Part shown: positions 17,152-25,958 of the stretch, piece by piece
Position numbering within the stretch: the stretch's first letter is position 1
Layout: every line of letters starts with the position of its first letter
Assembly (NCBI RefSeq): GCF_002150805.1
Contig: NZ_MTBA01000001.1
Span: 62,001-126,000, forward strand
Length of the DNA: 64,000 nucleotides
Source of the DNA: Oceanospirillum sanctuarii
GTDB lineage: Bacteria > Pseudomonadota > Gammaproteobacteria > Pseudomonadales > Halomonadaceae
Reading direction: 5' to 3'
The notes under the pieces: model-generated
Seen by the model: only the letters and a program-made list of their open reading frames with translations
Database searches by the model: none
Told to the model about the DNA's origin: nothing
Program-made: the position numbers and the translations under genes

Positions 17152-18879
17152 TTAATGGTGCTTCAGCTCAATAGGTAAGATCATACGAAAGTGGGCACCG
17201 GAATCACCCTCTGTCGGCAGGCTTTCAATCTGTCCTTTAAGAAGCTGGGTCACGATGTTGTAGCTGATATGCATGCCCAGTCCGCTGCAATCCAGATGGC
17301 GTTTGCTGGTGACAAAAGGCTCGAACAGCTTCTGATGCCAATCTGAATTGATGCCCACGCCATTATCGAAGTAATCAATCTGTAGCTGATCGGCCTGATC
17401 TAAAGACACTTCCTGAGTGATGTCAGAAGCGTTCGATTTCAGCGGGGTAACCCTGATAGTGATTTTCCCGCCCGGCTGATGTTCAAAGCCATGAATAATG
17501 GAGTTCAGAATCAGGTTGCTGAACACCTGATAATAGCTACCGGGGTAGCTGTCGATCAGCAGTTGATCCGGCCCCAGAATGTCAATTTCCGGACGGCAGG
17601 TTTTTAGTCTGGGTTGGAGTGAGAGCAGAACTTCGTGCAGATAAGCGATCAGATCAAAGCAGCGGCGCTGTTCACTGGATTGATCCACTGAGACCTGCTT
17701 AAACGCCCGGATCAGCTGGGCGGCCCGCTCAAGGTTTTTACAGATCAGATCACTGCTTTCCAGAGTCAGCCCCAGAAGTTTTTCACCTTCCGCATCCTTC
17801 AGTACTGAACGGTTTTGCAGGCGTTTGGCTTCATCGGAAAGGTAGGTCGCTGCGGTAAAGCCGATACCGATCGGCGTGTTGATCTCATGGGCGACACCGG
17901 CCACCAGCTCACCCAGCGCGGCCATTTTTTCCGATTCCACCAGTTGCTTCTGAGTGGTTTTCAGCTGCTTCAGGGTTTGCTCCAGTTCTTTATTCCGTAG
18001 CTCAAGCTCCTGGCTTCTTTCCTCTAACTCCTGGCTTCTTTCTTCTAATTCATGACCCCGGTGCTCTAATTCCAGACTGCGCTCTTCCAGCTGATGGGTT
18101 CGGTCGGCGACTTTCTGTTCCAGTTTCCAGTTCAGGTCTGCCAGTTCCCGGTTTGCAGCCTCCAAAGCTTGTTCAGCCTGTTCCCGTTTCTGCATATCCC
18201 CCAGCATCGACTGGCGCATACTGTTGAAGGCAGAAACCACATCATTCAGCTCATCGTTCTGGTTATTTCGTTTCAGCTCCAGTGGCTGTTCGAGTCGATC
18301 CAGCTTCAGACGGCGGGCAAAAAGCGCCATGGTACTCAGGTGGCGAGTGATCAAGTGATGGAAAAGGGTAAGGATAAAGACAGAAACCAGAAAGGTTTTC
18401 ACCCCCTGAGTAGCCAGAATCAGCAATACTTTGTCGGCCATACGCTGATAAAGGTCTTCAAGACTGATAATCAGGTTAAGTTTGCCCACCGTGTAGCTTT
18501 TACCGTTATGACCATCATGAACCAGCGTGTAGTTGTGACTGAGGAGCTGACCGGTTTCAGGTTTGCTACCGGCAAAAAAAGCCTCGCCATAGGGTGTGGT
18601 GATCTCCAGATAGCGCACATCCGGCAGCTGCAAAAGACCATCAAGCTGAACTTGTACCTGAGCCGGGTTAATTTCCCACAGACTATTAGAGAGGCTGCGA
18701 ATCGAGCTGGTTTCGATCTGGTTCAGGCGTTCATCGATAGCAGATCGTTCATAGCGATAGTCGGTCCAGAGCTGAAACCCGGTAGCAAAAAGCGTGATCA
18801 GAGAGCTGTACACAAGAATGGCAGTCAGCAGCCGAAGCCCCAATGGGTTGTGGTGATAGAAGGCTTTTATTCGCTGCAT
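17152..18879 (-). CDS. Membrane sensor histidine kinase with signalling coiled coil
   Basis: 575 residues. TM1 about 15-36; a periplasmic sensor of about 115 residues; TM2 about 152-175; HAMP about 176-230; a long coiled coil (about 232-318) with strict seven-residue repeats such as HELEERS and QELEERS; the H-box with His331 in GVAHEINTP; then an HATPase domain with NLILNSIIHGF, DNGVGI and GLGMHISYN. No receiver domain and no cognate response-regulator gene adjoin it. Its place between two TAXI binding-protein genes suggests that it senses the transported solute, perhaps through a binding protein. Confidence 0.92.
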   Translation of the reverse strand: MQRIKAFYHHNPLGLRLLTAILVYSSLITLFATGFQLWTDYRYERSAIDERLNQIETSSIRSLSNSLWEINPAQVQVQLDGLLQLPDVRYLEITTPYGEAFFAGSKPETGQLLSHNYTLVHDGHNGKSYTVGKLNLIISLEDLYQRMADKVLLILATQGVKTFLVSVFILTLFHHLITRHLSTMALFARRLKLDRLEQPLELKRNNQNDELNDVVSAFNSMRQSMLGDMQKREQAEQALEAANRELADLNWKLEQKVADRTHQLEERSLELEHRGHELEERSQELEERSQELELRNKELEQTLKQLKTTQKQLVESEKMAALGELVAGVAHEINTPIGIGFTAATYLSDEAKRLQNRSVLKDAEGEKLLGLTLESSDLICKNLERAAQLIRAFKQVSVDQSSEQRRCFDLIAYLHEVLLSLQPRLKTCRPEIDILGPDQLLIDSYPGSYYQVFSNLILNSIIHGFEHQPGGKITIRVTPLKSNASDITQEVSLDQADQLQIDYFDNGVGINSDWHQKLFEPFVTSKRHLDCSGLGMHISYNIVTQLLKGQIESLPTEGDSGAHFRMILPIELKHH

Positions 18880-18952
18880 CAGTGAACCTATTGAGCTGAA
18901 TCGTCTTGGCTGTTGGTAGAGCGGAATTATAGCGCCAGAGGTTATGGGTTGT

Positions 18953-18972
18953 CCGTAAAGCCAATTTTACGG
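18953..18972 (+). promoter_or_regulatory. Perfect inverted repeat between kinase and second TAXI gene
   Basis: CCGTAAA (18953-18959) and TTTACGG (18966-18972) are perfect reverse complements with a six-base spacer. They lie 74-93 bases upstream of the kinase start and in the shared upstream region of the TAXI/TRAP genes. A regulator site is plausible; the regulator is unknown. Confidence 0.45.
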
Positions 18973-19190
18973 TCTTCACGCACGTTTTTCAGCGCCTTGC
19001 CTATACTCATTTTGTTGGGGCTTATTTCGCTTCATTGTCAGGATTTTTTCCTTAAAGTGAAATATTTATGCCTCATTTGGCACGTTAGGAGGTTTTGTTG
19101 GCATGAAATACGGTCATGGGTTTCCTAACTTTACAGTAACTTTAGGTTGCCTCCTGTTATAGCCGAGCAAGGTGCTCTGGTTTTCGGGAG

Positions 19191-19235
19191 GAACGGGCGC
19201 AGGTTCGCATGAGGGTAAACCTGTTTGCACCGTTC
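19191..19235 (+). promoter_or_regulatory. Structured leader before the second TAXI gene
   Basis: GAACGG (19191) pairs with CCGTTC (19230) and the inner AGGTT (19201) with AACCT (19218), making an extended interrupted hairpin about 60 bases before the start codon. It may be a stability or control element in the mRNA leader. The remainder of 18880-19294 shows no gene. Confidence 0.35.
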
Positions 19236-19294
19236 GATAGCTGAAGAAACCGATTCCCGGCTCTGGCGGGTTGATAACGATAAGAAGGGTTGCT

Positions 19295-20299
19295 ATGTCT
19301 CTGAAATTAAAGTCTCTCAAAACCAAACTGGCTGCTACCGCGCTGTTTTCTGCTGTAGGTATGGCTGCTTCCTTAACGCCTGTTACCGCTAGCGCAAGTC
19401 AGACCTTTGTTAACATCGGTACCGGTGGTCAGACTGGTGTTTACTATGTTGTGGGTCAGTCGATCTGCCGTCTGGTAAACCGTGGCACCAGCGATCATGG
19501 TGTTAAGTGTACTGCGCCATCAACCGGTGGTTCTGTTGTTAACATCAACGCGATCCGTCAGGGCCAGCAGGATATGGGTGTTGCTCAGTCTGACTGGCAG
19601 TACTACTCCATGAAAGGTGAGAAGCACGAGTCTTTCATTCAGCAGGGTCCATACACCAAACTGCGTGCGATGTTCTCCATCCACGGCGAACCGTTCACCG
19701 TTGTAGCTCGTGCAGATTCCGGCGTTAAACACTTCGATGACCTGGTAGGTAAGCGCGTTAACCTGCAGAACCCAGGTTCCGGTACCCGTGGCACCATGGA
19801 ACTCATCATGGCGGAGAAGGGCTGGACGAACGACACCTTCAAACTGGCTGCAGAGCTGAAAGCATCTGAGCAGGCTCAGGCGCTGTGTGACAACAAGATT
19901 GATGTCATGCTGTACAACGTAGGTCACCCATCCGGTGCGATCAAAGAAGCGACCACTTCCTGTGACGCTAAAGTGATCCCGGTAACCGGTCCTGTGATCG
20001 ACAAGCTGATCAACAATAACTCTTTCTACGCTAAAGCCAGCATCAAAGGCGGCATGTACAAAGGTACTGACTCCGATGTAGCCACTTTCGGTAACACCGC
20101 AACTATGGTGACTTCTGCTGATGTAAGTGCTGATGCGGTTTATCAGGTTGTAAAAGCGGTATTTGATAACTTTGACCGCTTCAAGCGTCTGCACCCAGCG
20201 TTCGCTAACCTGGATCCTAAAACGATGATCTCCGACGGTCTGTCTGCACCACTGCACGAAGGTGCGATCCGTTACTACAAAGAGCGTGGTTGGATGTAA
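19295..20299 (+). CDS. TAXI-family TRAP substrate-binding protein (second copy)
   Basis: 334 residues from the ATG at 19295, which has AAGAAGGG upstream; a TTG at 19271 is the weaker option. A signal peptide ends near ASAS (about residue 35). The TAXI domain shows NIGTGGQTGVYYVVGQSICRL, FTVVARADSGVKHFDDL and NKIDVMLYNVGHPSGAIKEA. It is the receptor of the fused permease 165 bases downstream. Hairpins in that gap fit the usual excess of binding protein over permease. Known TAXI ligands include glutamate and dicarboxylates; specificity is not readable here. Confidence 0.94.
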   Translation: MSLKLKSLKTKLAATALFSAVGMAASLTPVTASASQTFVNIGTGGQTGVYYVVGQSICRLVNRGTSDHGVKCTAPSTGGSVVNINAIRQGQQDMGVAQSDWQYYSMKGEKHESFIQQGPYTKLRAMFSIHGEPFTVVARADSGVKHFDDLVGKRVNLQNPGSGTRGTMELIMAEKGWTNDTFKLAAELKASEQAQALCDNKIDVMLYNVGHPSGAIKEATTSCDAKVIPVTGPVIDKLINNNSFYAKASIKGGMYKGTDSDVATFGNTATMVTSADVSADAVYQVVKAVFDNFDRFKRLHPAFANLDPKTMISDGLSAPLHEGAIRYYKERGWM

Positions 20300-20317
20300 T
20301 CCCCATACCCCGCGCAG

Positions 20318-20435
20318 CTCAGTTATCCCGTTAGCGGATAACTGAGCAACCGTTTTTAAAGGTTGGTTCACCTTTTTAAACCCTCTGCCGTCAGGCTACC
20401 GCGTGCCATGTCTGACGGGAGAGGGCTTTTTCTGT
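20318..20435 (+). terminator. Hairpins between binding protein and permease (partial terminator)
   Basis: A perfect 11-base stem (CTCAGTTATCC / GGATAACTGAG, 20318-20346) is followed by a larger hairpin, CCCTCT.CCGTCAG pairing with CTGACGG.AGAGGG, ending in TTTTT at about 20435. The permease ribosome binding site lies just beyond, so partial read-through is expected. Confidence 0.65.
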
Positions 20436-20464
20436 CCTGAGCCTGATCTGTTTAAGGAGCTGAT

Positions 20465-23101
20465 ATGTCAATTCATGACAACAGACCGGATAGCCCTCAA
20501 GAAAACACCACGATTTCTGCCAGTGAACAAGAACTGCAGGATATGGTGTCAGCCAATGATACCGGGGCGCGTATTCCCCATGGCTGGCAGGGAAGGGTTT
20601 TACTGGGGGCTGCTCTGCTGTGGTCTCTGTTTCAGCTATGGATAGCCTCACCACTTCCGTTTTATGACTGGCCTGTGATCGGCAGCTTCGGCATCTTTAA
20701 TGACACTGAAGTGCGCGCCATTCACTTAGGTTTTGCTACCTTTCTGGCCTTTACTGCTTATCCGGCCTTTGCCCGTTCACCAAGACATACTATTCCGGTA
20801 GCGGATATGGTGTTGTCGCTGGCGGCTGCATTTGCCGCCTCTTACATTTTTGTTTTCTACGATCAGCTGCTGACTCGTCCTGGCTTACCAAATACTCAGG
20901 ATGTCGCGGTATCTGTCGCCGGTCTTATTCTGTTGCTTGAAGCAACCCGTCGTACCCTTGGGCCACCACTGATGATCGTTGCGATCGTCTTTCTGGCGTA
21001 CTCTCTGGGTGGGGCGTACATGCCGGACATTATCGCTCATAAAGGCATCGATCTTGAGCCTCTGATTAACCACCAGTGGCTGACCACTGAGGGTGTATTT
21101 GGTATCGCTCTTGGCGTTTCCTCAAGCTTTGTGTTCCTGTTCGTACTCTTTGGTGCGCTGCTGGATAAAGCAGGGGCGGGTAACTACTTTATTCAGGTAG
21201 CTTTCTCATTGCTGGGTCACATGCGTGGCGGTCCGGCAAAAGCTGCTGTGGTTTCTTCCGGTCTGACCGGTCTGATCTCAGGCTCCTCCATTGCCAACGT
21301 GGTGACCACGGGTACTTTCACGATTCCTATGATGAAGCGTGTTGGCTTCACCTCGGAGAAGGCGGGTGCTGTTGAAGTTGCTTCATCGGTAAACGGGCAG
21401 ATTATGCCGCCGGTGATGGGGGCGGCAGCCTTCCTGATGGTGGAATATGTGGGTATCTCCTATGTACAGGTAATCACTCATGCCTTCCTGCCTGCGCTGA
21501 TCTCCTATCTGGCACTGATCTATATCGTGCATCTGGAAGCACTGAAGCAGAACATGCAGGGCCTGCCTCGCCGTACGGAGGTTAAAGCCTGGCATCTGCG
21601 TCTGATCGGCATGCTAACCGGTTTCCTTTTGACCTGTGGTATGGCTGCGGTCGTCTATTACGGTATCGGTTGGATTAAACCGACCTTTGGCGATTACGCA
21701 ACGCTGGTGATCAGTGTCCTGCTGGTAGCGGCTTATCTGGGGCTGGTGAAGATCGCAGCAAATGTGCCGGATCTGAAACTGGATGATCCCAACGAGCCGA
21801 TGGTTCAGCTGCCTGAAGTGGCACCAACCGTTAAATCCGGTCTGCACTTCCTGCTACCTGTTGTGGTTCTGGTCTGGTGTCTCATGGTGGAGCGTTTGTC
21901 TCCGGGGCTGTCGGCATTCTGGGCAACGGTGCTGATGATCGCTATTTTGCTGACCCAGCGTCCGCTGATCGCCTTCTTCCGGGGTGAAACGGCTCTGGGC
22001 GATAAGATCCGCCAAGGCTTTGATGAGCTGGTAGATGGCCTGATTACCGGTGCCCGTAACATGATAGGTATCGGTATTGCGACCGCAACCGCCGGTATTA
22101 TCGTAGGCGCAGTATCTCAGACTGGTGTTGGTTCCGTATTAGCAGATCTGGTGGAAGTGCTCTCTATGGGCAATCTGCTGCTGATGCTGATTCTGATTGC
22201 GGTACTGAGTCTGATTCTGGGTATGGGACTGCCAACCACCGCTAACTATATTGTGGTTTCTTCGCTGCTGGCGCCGGTTGTGATCACTCTGGGACAGGAA
22301 GCCGGTCTGATCGTGCCTCTGATCGCGGTTCACCTGTTCGTGTTCTACTTCGGCATCATGGCAGACGTGACGCCGCCGGTAGGTTTGGCTTCCTTTGCAG
22401 CCGCTGCGGTATCCGGTGGTGATCCGATTCGTACCGGTTTTGTTGCCTTTGCCTACAGCATGCGAACAGCAGCGCTGCCGTTCCTGTTTATCTTTAACAC
22501 GGATCTGCTGCTGATCGATGTGACCTGGGTTGAGGGTGTTCAGGTATTTATTATCTCGACTATCGCCATGCTGGTATTTACGGCAGCCACTCAGGGTTAC
22601 TTCTTTAGCCGCAGTCGTCTGTATGAATCTGCACTGCTGTTGCTGGTGGCTTTCTCGCTGTTCCGTCCGGGCTTCTGGATGGATCGCATTGTTGAGCCTT
22701 ATGAAATGGTTCAGCCAGATGCGGTGGTTGAGACGCTGGGTGACGTTGCTCCGGGTACCGAGCTGCGCTTCTGGGTTGATGGTCTGGATGCCGTAGGTAA
22801 TCCGCGCTCCTTTGTCACCGTGTTGCCATTAGGTGAAGGTGCAAGTGGCTTTGATCGCTTGTCAGCGACGGGTATGGAGCTGCTGAAAGATGGTGATCGT
22901 CTGATTGTCGACTACGTTGGCTTTGACAGTGCTGCAGAGAAAGCAGGTCTGGCATTTGATCAGCAGATTACAGGCGTTCAGGTTCCGGTCGATCAGCCGC
23001 CGCGGGAGCTGATCTATATTCCGGCGCTTGGCCTGCTGTTACTGATTGCGCTGATGCAACGCCGTCGCCGACCTGAAGAGCTTCAGCCTCAGGCAGCATA
23101 A
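20465..23101 (+). CDS. TRAP transporter fused permease (4TM/12TM) with DUF3394 tail
   Basis: 878 residues. A cytosolic start, then small-subunit-like helices (about 45-180) fused to the large DctM-like subunit (about 190-690), recognisable by SSGLTGLISGSSIANVVTTGTF and ILGMGLPTTANYIVVSSLLAP. The last 190 residues match the DUF3394 tail found on TAXI-type permeases and end in one more hydrophobic helix. It carries out ion-coupled solute import with the TAXI protein. AAGGAG precedes the ATG. A universal stress protein gene follows, as in some other TRAP operons. Confidence 0.94.
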   Translation: MSIHDNRPDSPQENTTISASEQELQDMVSANDTGARIPHGWQGRVLLGAALLWSLFQLWIASPLPFYDWPVIGSFGIFNDTEVRAIHLGFATFLAFTAYPAFARSPRHTIPVADMVLSLAAAFAASYIFVFYDQLLTRPGLPNTQDVAVSVAGLILLLEATRRTLGPPLMIVAIVFLAYSLGGAYMPDIIAHKGIDLEPLINHQWLTTEGVFGIALGVSSSFVFLFVLFGALLDKAGAGNYFIQVAFSLLGHMRGGPAKAAVVSSGLTGLISGSSIANVVTTGTFTIPMMKRVGFTSEKAGAVEVASSVNGQIMPPVMGAAAFLMVEYVGISYVQVITHAFLPALISYLALIYIVHLEALKQNMQGLPRRTEVKAWHLRLIGMLTGFLLTCGMAAVVYYGIGWIKPTFGDYATLVISVLLVAAYLGLVKIAANVPDLKLDDPNEPMVQLPEVAPTVKSGLHFLLPVVVLVWCLMVERLSPGLSAFWATVLMIAILLTQRPLIAFFRGETALGDKIRQGFDELVDGLITGARNMIGIGIATATAGIIVGAVSQTGVGSVLADLVEVLSMGNLLLMLILIAVLSLILGMGLPTTANYIVVSSLLAPVVITLGQEAGLIVPLIAVHLFVFYFGIMADVTPPVGLASFAAAAVSGGDPIRTGFVAFAYSMRTAALPFLFIFNTDLLLIDVTWVEGVQVFIISTIAMLVFTAATQGYFFSRSRLYESALLLLVAFSLFRPGFWMDRIVEPYEMVQPDAVVETLGDVAPGTELRFWVDGLDAVGNPRSFVTVLPLGEGASGFDRLSATGMELLKDGDRLIVDYVGFDSAAEKAGLAFDQQITGVQVPVDQPPRELIYIPALGLLLLIALMQRRRRPEELQPQAA

Positions 23102-23110
23102 GGCGTTTGG

Positions 23111-23146
23111 GATAGGTGTGGCCTCAGTTTTGAGGTTGCACCTATC
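23111..23146 (+). terminator. Hairpin after the TRAP permease
   Basis: GATAGGTG pairs with CACCTATC, with an inner CCTCA/TGAGG pair. There is no T-run, so it may be a processing or stability hairpin. A further AAAACCCTG/CAGGGTTTT pairing spans 23197-23258 and could terminate transcription before the Usp gene. Confidence 0.45.
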
Positions 23147-23150
23147 TGAT

Positions 23151-23192
23151 TGGTAAAAGGCACTTGGTAAAAGGTGATCGGTAAAAGGATTG
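23151..23192 (+). repeat. Three tandem 14-bp units
   Basis: Units at 23151, 23165 and 23179 each contain GGTAAAAGG. They lie in the gap between the permease and the universal stress protein gene, outside any coding frame that I recognise. Confidence 0.7.
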
Positions 23193-23351
23193 CAGTAAAA
23201 CCCTGTTAGCCTGCTGAAAGGCAGTGCATGGCAAAGAAAAGAAACCCAGCAGGGTTTTCATCTGATATATAAAAAGGCTGGGTGAGTTCTACTGCACTCA
23301 GCCAGATCTCTGAAGAAAGGGCTCTAAAGAGATCATCTGGAGGATATGCTG

Positions 23352-23783
23352 ATGTTTAAGAAAGTATTGGTACCTGTCGATCTGGGTGAGCCGGAATTTT
23401 GTCAGCAGGCTCTGAATCTGGCACTACGTGAAGTGAGCGAGAATCAGGCAGAGCTGCATCTGATTACGGTCGTTGCGGGCTACGGTAATCCCATTGTGGC
23501 GGGTTATTTCAGCGAAGATGAGCACAACAAAGCAGTGCATCGGGTGGCGGAGCAGCTACAGCATTTCGCCCGGGAAAAGCTGCCGGAAGGTTTGCATCCG
23601 GTTATGAAGGTGTATGAAGGCTCTCCTGCAGAGCACATTCTGTCGCATATTAAGCATCACGAAATTGATTTGGTATTGCTGGCGGCTCATCACAGATCCC
23701 GTCTGGACGAGTTCCTGCTGGGTTCTGTTTCTGCCCGGGTTGCAGAGCGCGCACGCTGTTCCGTGCTGCTTCTGAAGGACTAA
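23352..23783 (+). CDS. Universal stress protein (UspA family)
   Basis: 143 residues from the ATG at 23352 (GGAGGA eight bases upstream; an ATG at 23346 would add two residues). One Usp domain: FKKVLVPVDLGEPEF at the start, and near the end an ATP-binding-type loop seen as LGSVSARVAERARCSVLLLK. In Halomonas the Usp protein TeaD modulates the ectoine TRAP transporter; by analogy this one may control the fused permease. That link is inference from position. Confidence 0.92.
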   Translation: MFKKVLVPVDLGEPEFCQQALNLALREVSENQAELHLITVVAGYGNPIVAGYFSEDEHNKAVHRVAEQLQHFAREKLPEGLHPVMKVYEGSPAEHILSHIKHHEIDLVLLAAHHRSRLDEFLLGSVSARVAERARCSVLLLKD

Positions 23784-23909
23784 AAGTCCTCTTTTCTAAT
23801 TCTTTGTTGACCAGTTGCTAGTCAGGCTTCTGAACTTTTCTGAGATTCGACATTTCTCGGGGAGGGGCTGAAGCCTCTTTTTTAGCAGTCTGCATACCCG
23901 CTAACTTGC

Positions 23910-23951
23910 TTGCTCCTTGCTCCTTGCTCCTTGCTCCTTGCTCCTTGCTCC
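23910..23951 (+). repeat. Six perfect TTGCTCC heptamers
   Basis: Six exact head-to-tail copies of the 7-base unit TTGCTCC, ending three bases before the stop codon of the minus-strand gene at 23955. This is a classic slippage-prone tract. It is noncoding, just downstream of that gene. Confidence 0.9.
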
Positions 23952-23954
23952 CTT

Positions 23955-24734
23955 CTATTCCAGATAATCTCTGACCAACTCATCGTAGCGTCCCGATCTT
24001 TTGATCTGATCAAGGGCCTGTTGCCATAAAGCGACTGTTTCATCAGATACCTGGTTGGAAAAAGCCAGCTGTCCTTCCGATGAATGCAGGATTACTGAGG
24101 TATTACGGATCATAGTGGAGGGAATAGCCGCACCGATTAACACTTCTTTCAGAGAGTGTTGAGAAATGATCGTTAGCTCAGCTCTTTCTTCGGCAAGCAT
24201 TTTAAAACAGCCCTGATAGCTGATATTGCTGGTCAGGTTTTCAAACCCTTCCTGTCGGAGCAGGCGCTGGTGGCTGGAGCCGTTCAAGGTACATATAGCC
24301 GCCACTTTTTTCGCATCAGAAATTGAACGGATATTTGTCGGCTTAGCGCTGTTTTCATAGAAATAAATCGGATCAATCTGTAAGGGGCCGACCCACTTCA
24401 TAAGTCCATTACGGGATGCTCTTTTGCCGATATTGAACAGGCCATAGGGATGTTGGTTTTCTTTAATCAGGGCTTCAGCACGTTTGAAAGGAAGGATCGT
24501 TATCTCCATTGGGTGTTGCATAATTTGCATCATTTCGCGGATCAGCTCGATATTGAAAGCGCGACGTCCTGCGTGCATAAATCCTCTGAGTTGACCGTTC
24601 TCATCCCTATAATAACTGCCCTCAACATTGTGGGTCATAAAGGTGATGGTTTGGGCGGAAGCCTTCAGAGGGAGGGTACTTATCAGTGTGAAACAAAGCA
24701 GAAGGGCGAGCCCCGGTAAAGTGATCACTGTCAT
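23955..24734 (-). CDS. Periplasmic solute-binding protein (SBP_bac_3-like)
   Basis: 259 residues. Signal peptide about 1-27 (ending LKASAQ). The body has the look of amino-acid-type binding proteins, with YRDENGQLRGFMHAGRRAFNIEL early and AELTIISQHSLKEVL late. No ABC permease or ATPase genes are near, so it is more likely a stand-alone sensor-type binding protein than part of an importer. The receiver protein gene ends 54 bases upstream on the same strand, so the two may be co-transcribed. Confidence 0.8.
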   Translation of the reverse strand: MTVITLPGLALLLCFTLISTLPLKASAQTITFMTHNVEGSYYRDENGQLRGFMHAGRRAFNIELIREMMQIMQHPMEITILPFKRAEALIKENQHPYGLFNIGKRASRNGLMKWVGPLQIDPIYFYENSAKPTNIRSISDAKKVAAICTLNGSSHQRLLRQEGFENLTSNISYQGCFKMLAEERAELTIISQHSLKEVLIGAAIPSTMIRNTSVILHSSEGQLAFSNQVSDETVALWQQALDQIKRSGRYDELVRDYLE

Positions 24735-24788
24735 GGCTAACTCCTGAACAGGATGATCAGAAACGATTACCTTAAGACTAGCCGATCT

Positions 24789-25862
24789 TTATAGGGAGAT
24801 TGGCAAACTGCTTTGAATTAAGCCGCTCTCGTCGATCTCACGAAAGTCCCCTTGCAGCTCCTGACAAAGTTTATGTAGTTCCGCCCGTAGGTGTTGAGGC
24901 CAGGGACTGCGATCAAAGACCGGATGGCCACTGCTTTGCTCAACCTGAATCAGTAGCTGTTGCTCATTTGATTGTTGCCCTGCACTGCCTTGTTTCAGGC
25001 TGACGATCAGGTCTTCTCCCTTGGCCTGTAGCAAGGCTAATTCAATACTGCTGATCAGAAGTGTGCTGGTTTTCTCTGAATCCAGTGGCATCACCTGCGG
25101 CAGATCGGGATCAAGGCGATAGTCCAGCAGCCAGCCCTCTCGACGGCTTTGAGGCAGGAAGATCTGCAGTACCTCATCCAGTAAGGCTGCCAGTTCCAGA
25201 GGTTTGGCTAACACTTTTCGGGATGACATCTGCTGAAGCAGACGGACACTGTTGCTAAGACGTTGCTGATGGGCGAACAGATCTTTCGCCAGATCGGTAG
25301 CGACAGGGTTGAGTTCCAGCTTCTGCATGCGCTGGCTTTGCTTAAGAGCGGGCTGTAATTGCTGCTGCAGGGCATCTGCCACAGCAGGCAGCAACCCTTG
25401 GGATTCTGTTGCTTCAGGTTTGGATATTTCAGGCTGTTGCTCCCGCGCGCTCTGAATATCACGATAAGAACGCAGCGCCACGATAACCGAGGTCAGCAGG
25501 CGGGAAGCAGAAAGCTCCGCTTTGCTGAGGTAATCATTGATATCGTAATCGATAATGACCTGAGCTTCAGGAGCATAGCCCGGGTGACCGGTGCGAAGAA
25601 TAATGCGGACATCACTGTTGCCCATTTGGTGACGGATGGTTTCAACCAGCTGAAGTCCTGCATTTTCGGTTTCCATCACCACATCCAACAGGATAAGGGC
25701 GATATCCGGGTGCTGTTTAAGCTGAGCTTGTGCTTCAGCGCTGCTCATGGCGCTGATCAATTCGATAGGACGTTGTTCAAACTCGTAGTCACGAAAAATC
25801 ATCCGGGTGATGCCGTGAATACCTTCTTCATCGTCAACAATCAGTATCTTCCAGGGAATCAT
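24789..25862 (-). CDS. Receiver-domain protein with degraded kinase-like C-terminus
   Basis: 357 residues. Residues 1-140 form a receiver domain: acidic pair in ILIVDDEEG, phosphoacceptor in LILLDVVMET, conserved Lys in NDYLSKAEL. The wording matches receivers usually joined to DUF3369 and an output domain. Residues about 190-357 recall a histidine-kinase core (LLDEVLQIFLPQSRREGWLL, LDPDLPQVMPLDSEK) but lack a phosphoacceptor His in place, the Asn of the N-box and the glycine boxes. It has no DNA-binding domain. It may act by protein contact. It sits between the AraC-STAND gene and a binding-protein gene. Confidence 0.8.
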   Translation of the reverse strand: MIPWKILIVDDEEGIHGITRMIFRDYEFEQRPIELISAMSSAEAQAQLKQHPDIALILLDVVMETENAGLQLVETIRHQMGNSDVRIILRTGHPGYAPEAQVIIDYDINDYLSKAELSASRLLTSVIVALRSYRDIQSAREQQPEISKPEATESQGLLPAVADALQQQLQPALKQSQRMQKLELNPVATDLAKDLFAHQQRLSNSVRLLQQMSSRKVLAKPLELAALLDEVLQIFLPQSRREGWLLDYRLDPDLPQVMPLDSEKTSTLLISSIELALLQAKGEDLIVSLKQGSAGQQSNEQQLLIQVEQSSGHPVFDRSPWPQHLRAELHKLCQELQGDFREIDESGLIQSSLPISL

Positions 25863-25958
25863 AGGCCGGTGTCTTTATTCAGAAATGCAGGAGCGCATAT
25901 TGTGCCAGTAAATGTTTCATTTTGCTGCAGAAAGTGATGCAGAACGCTGGTTCAGTTC

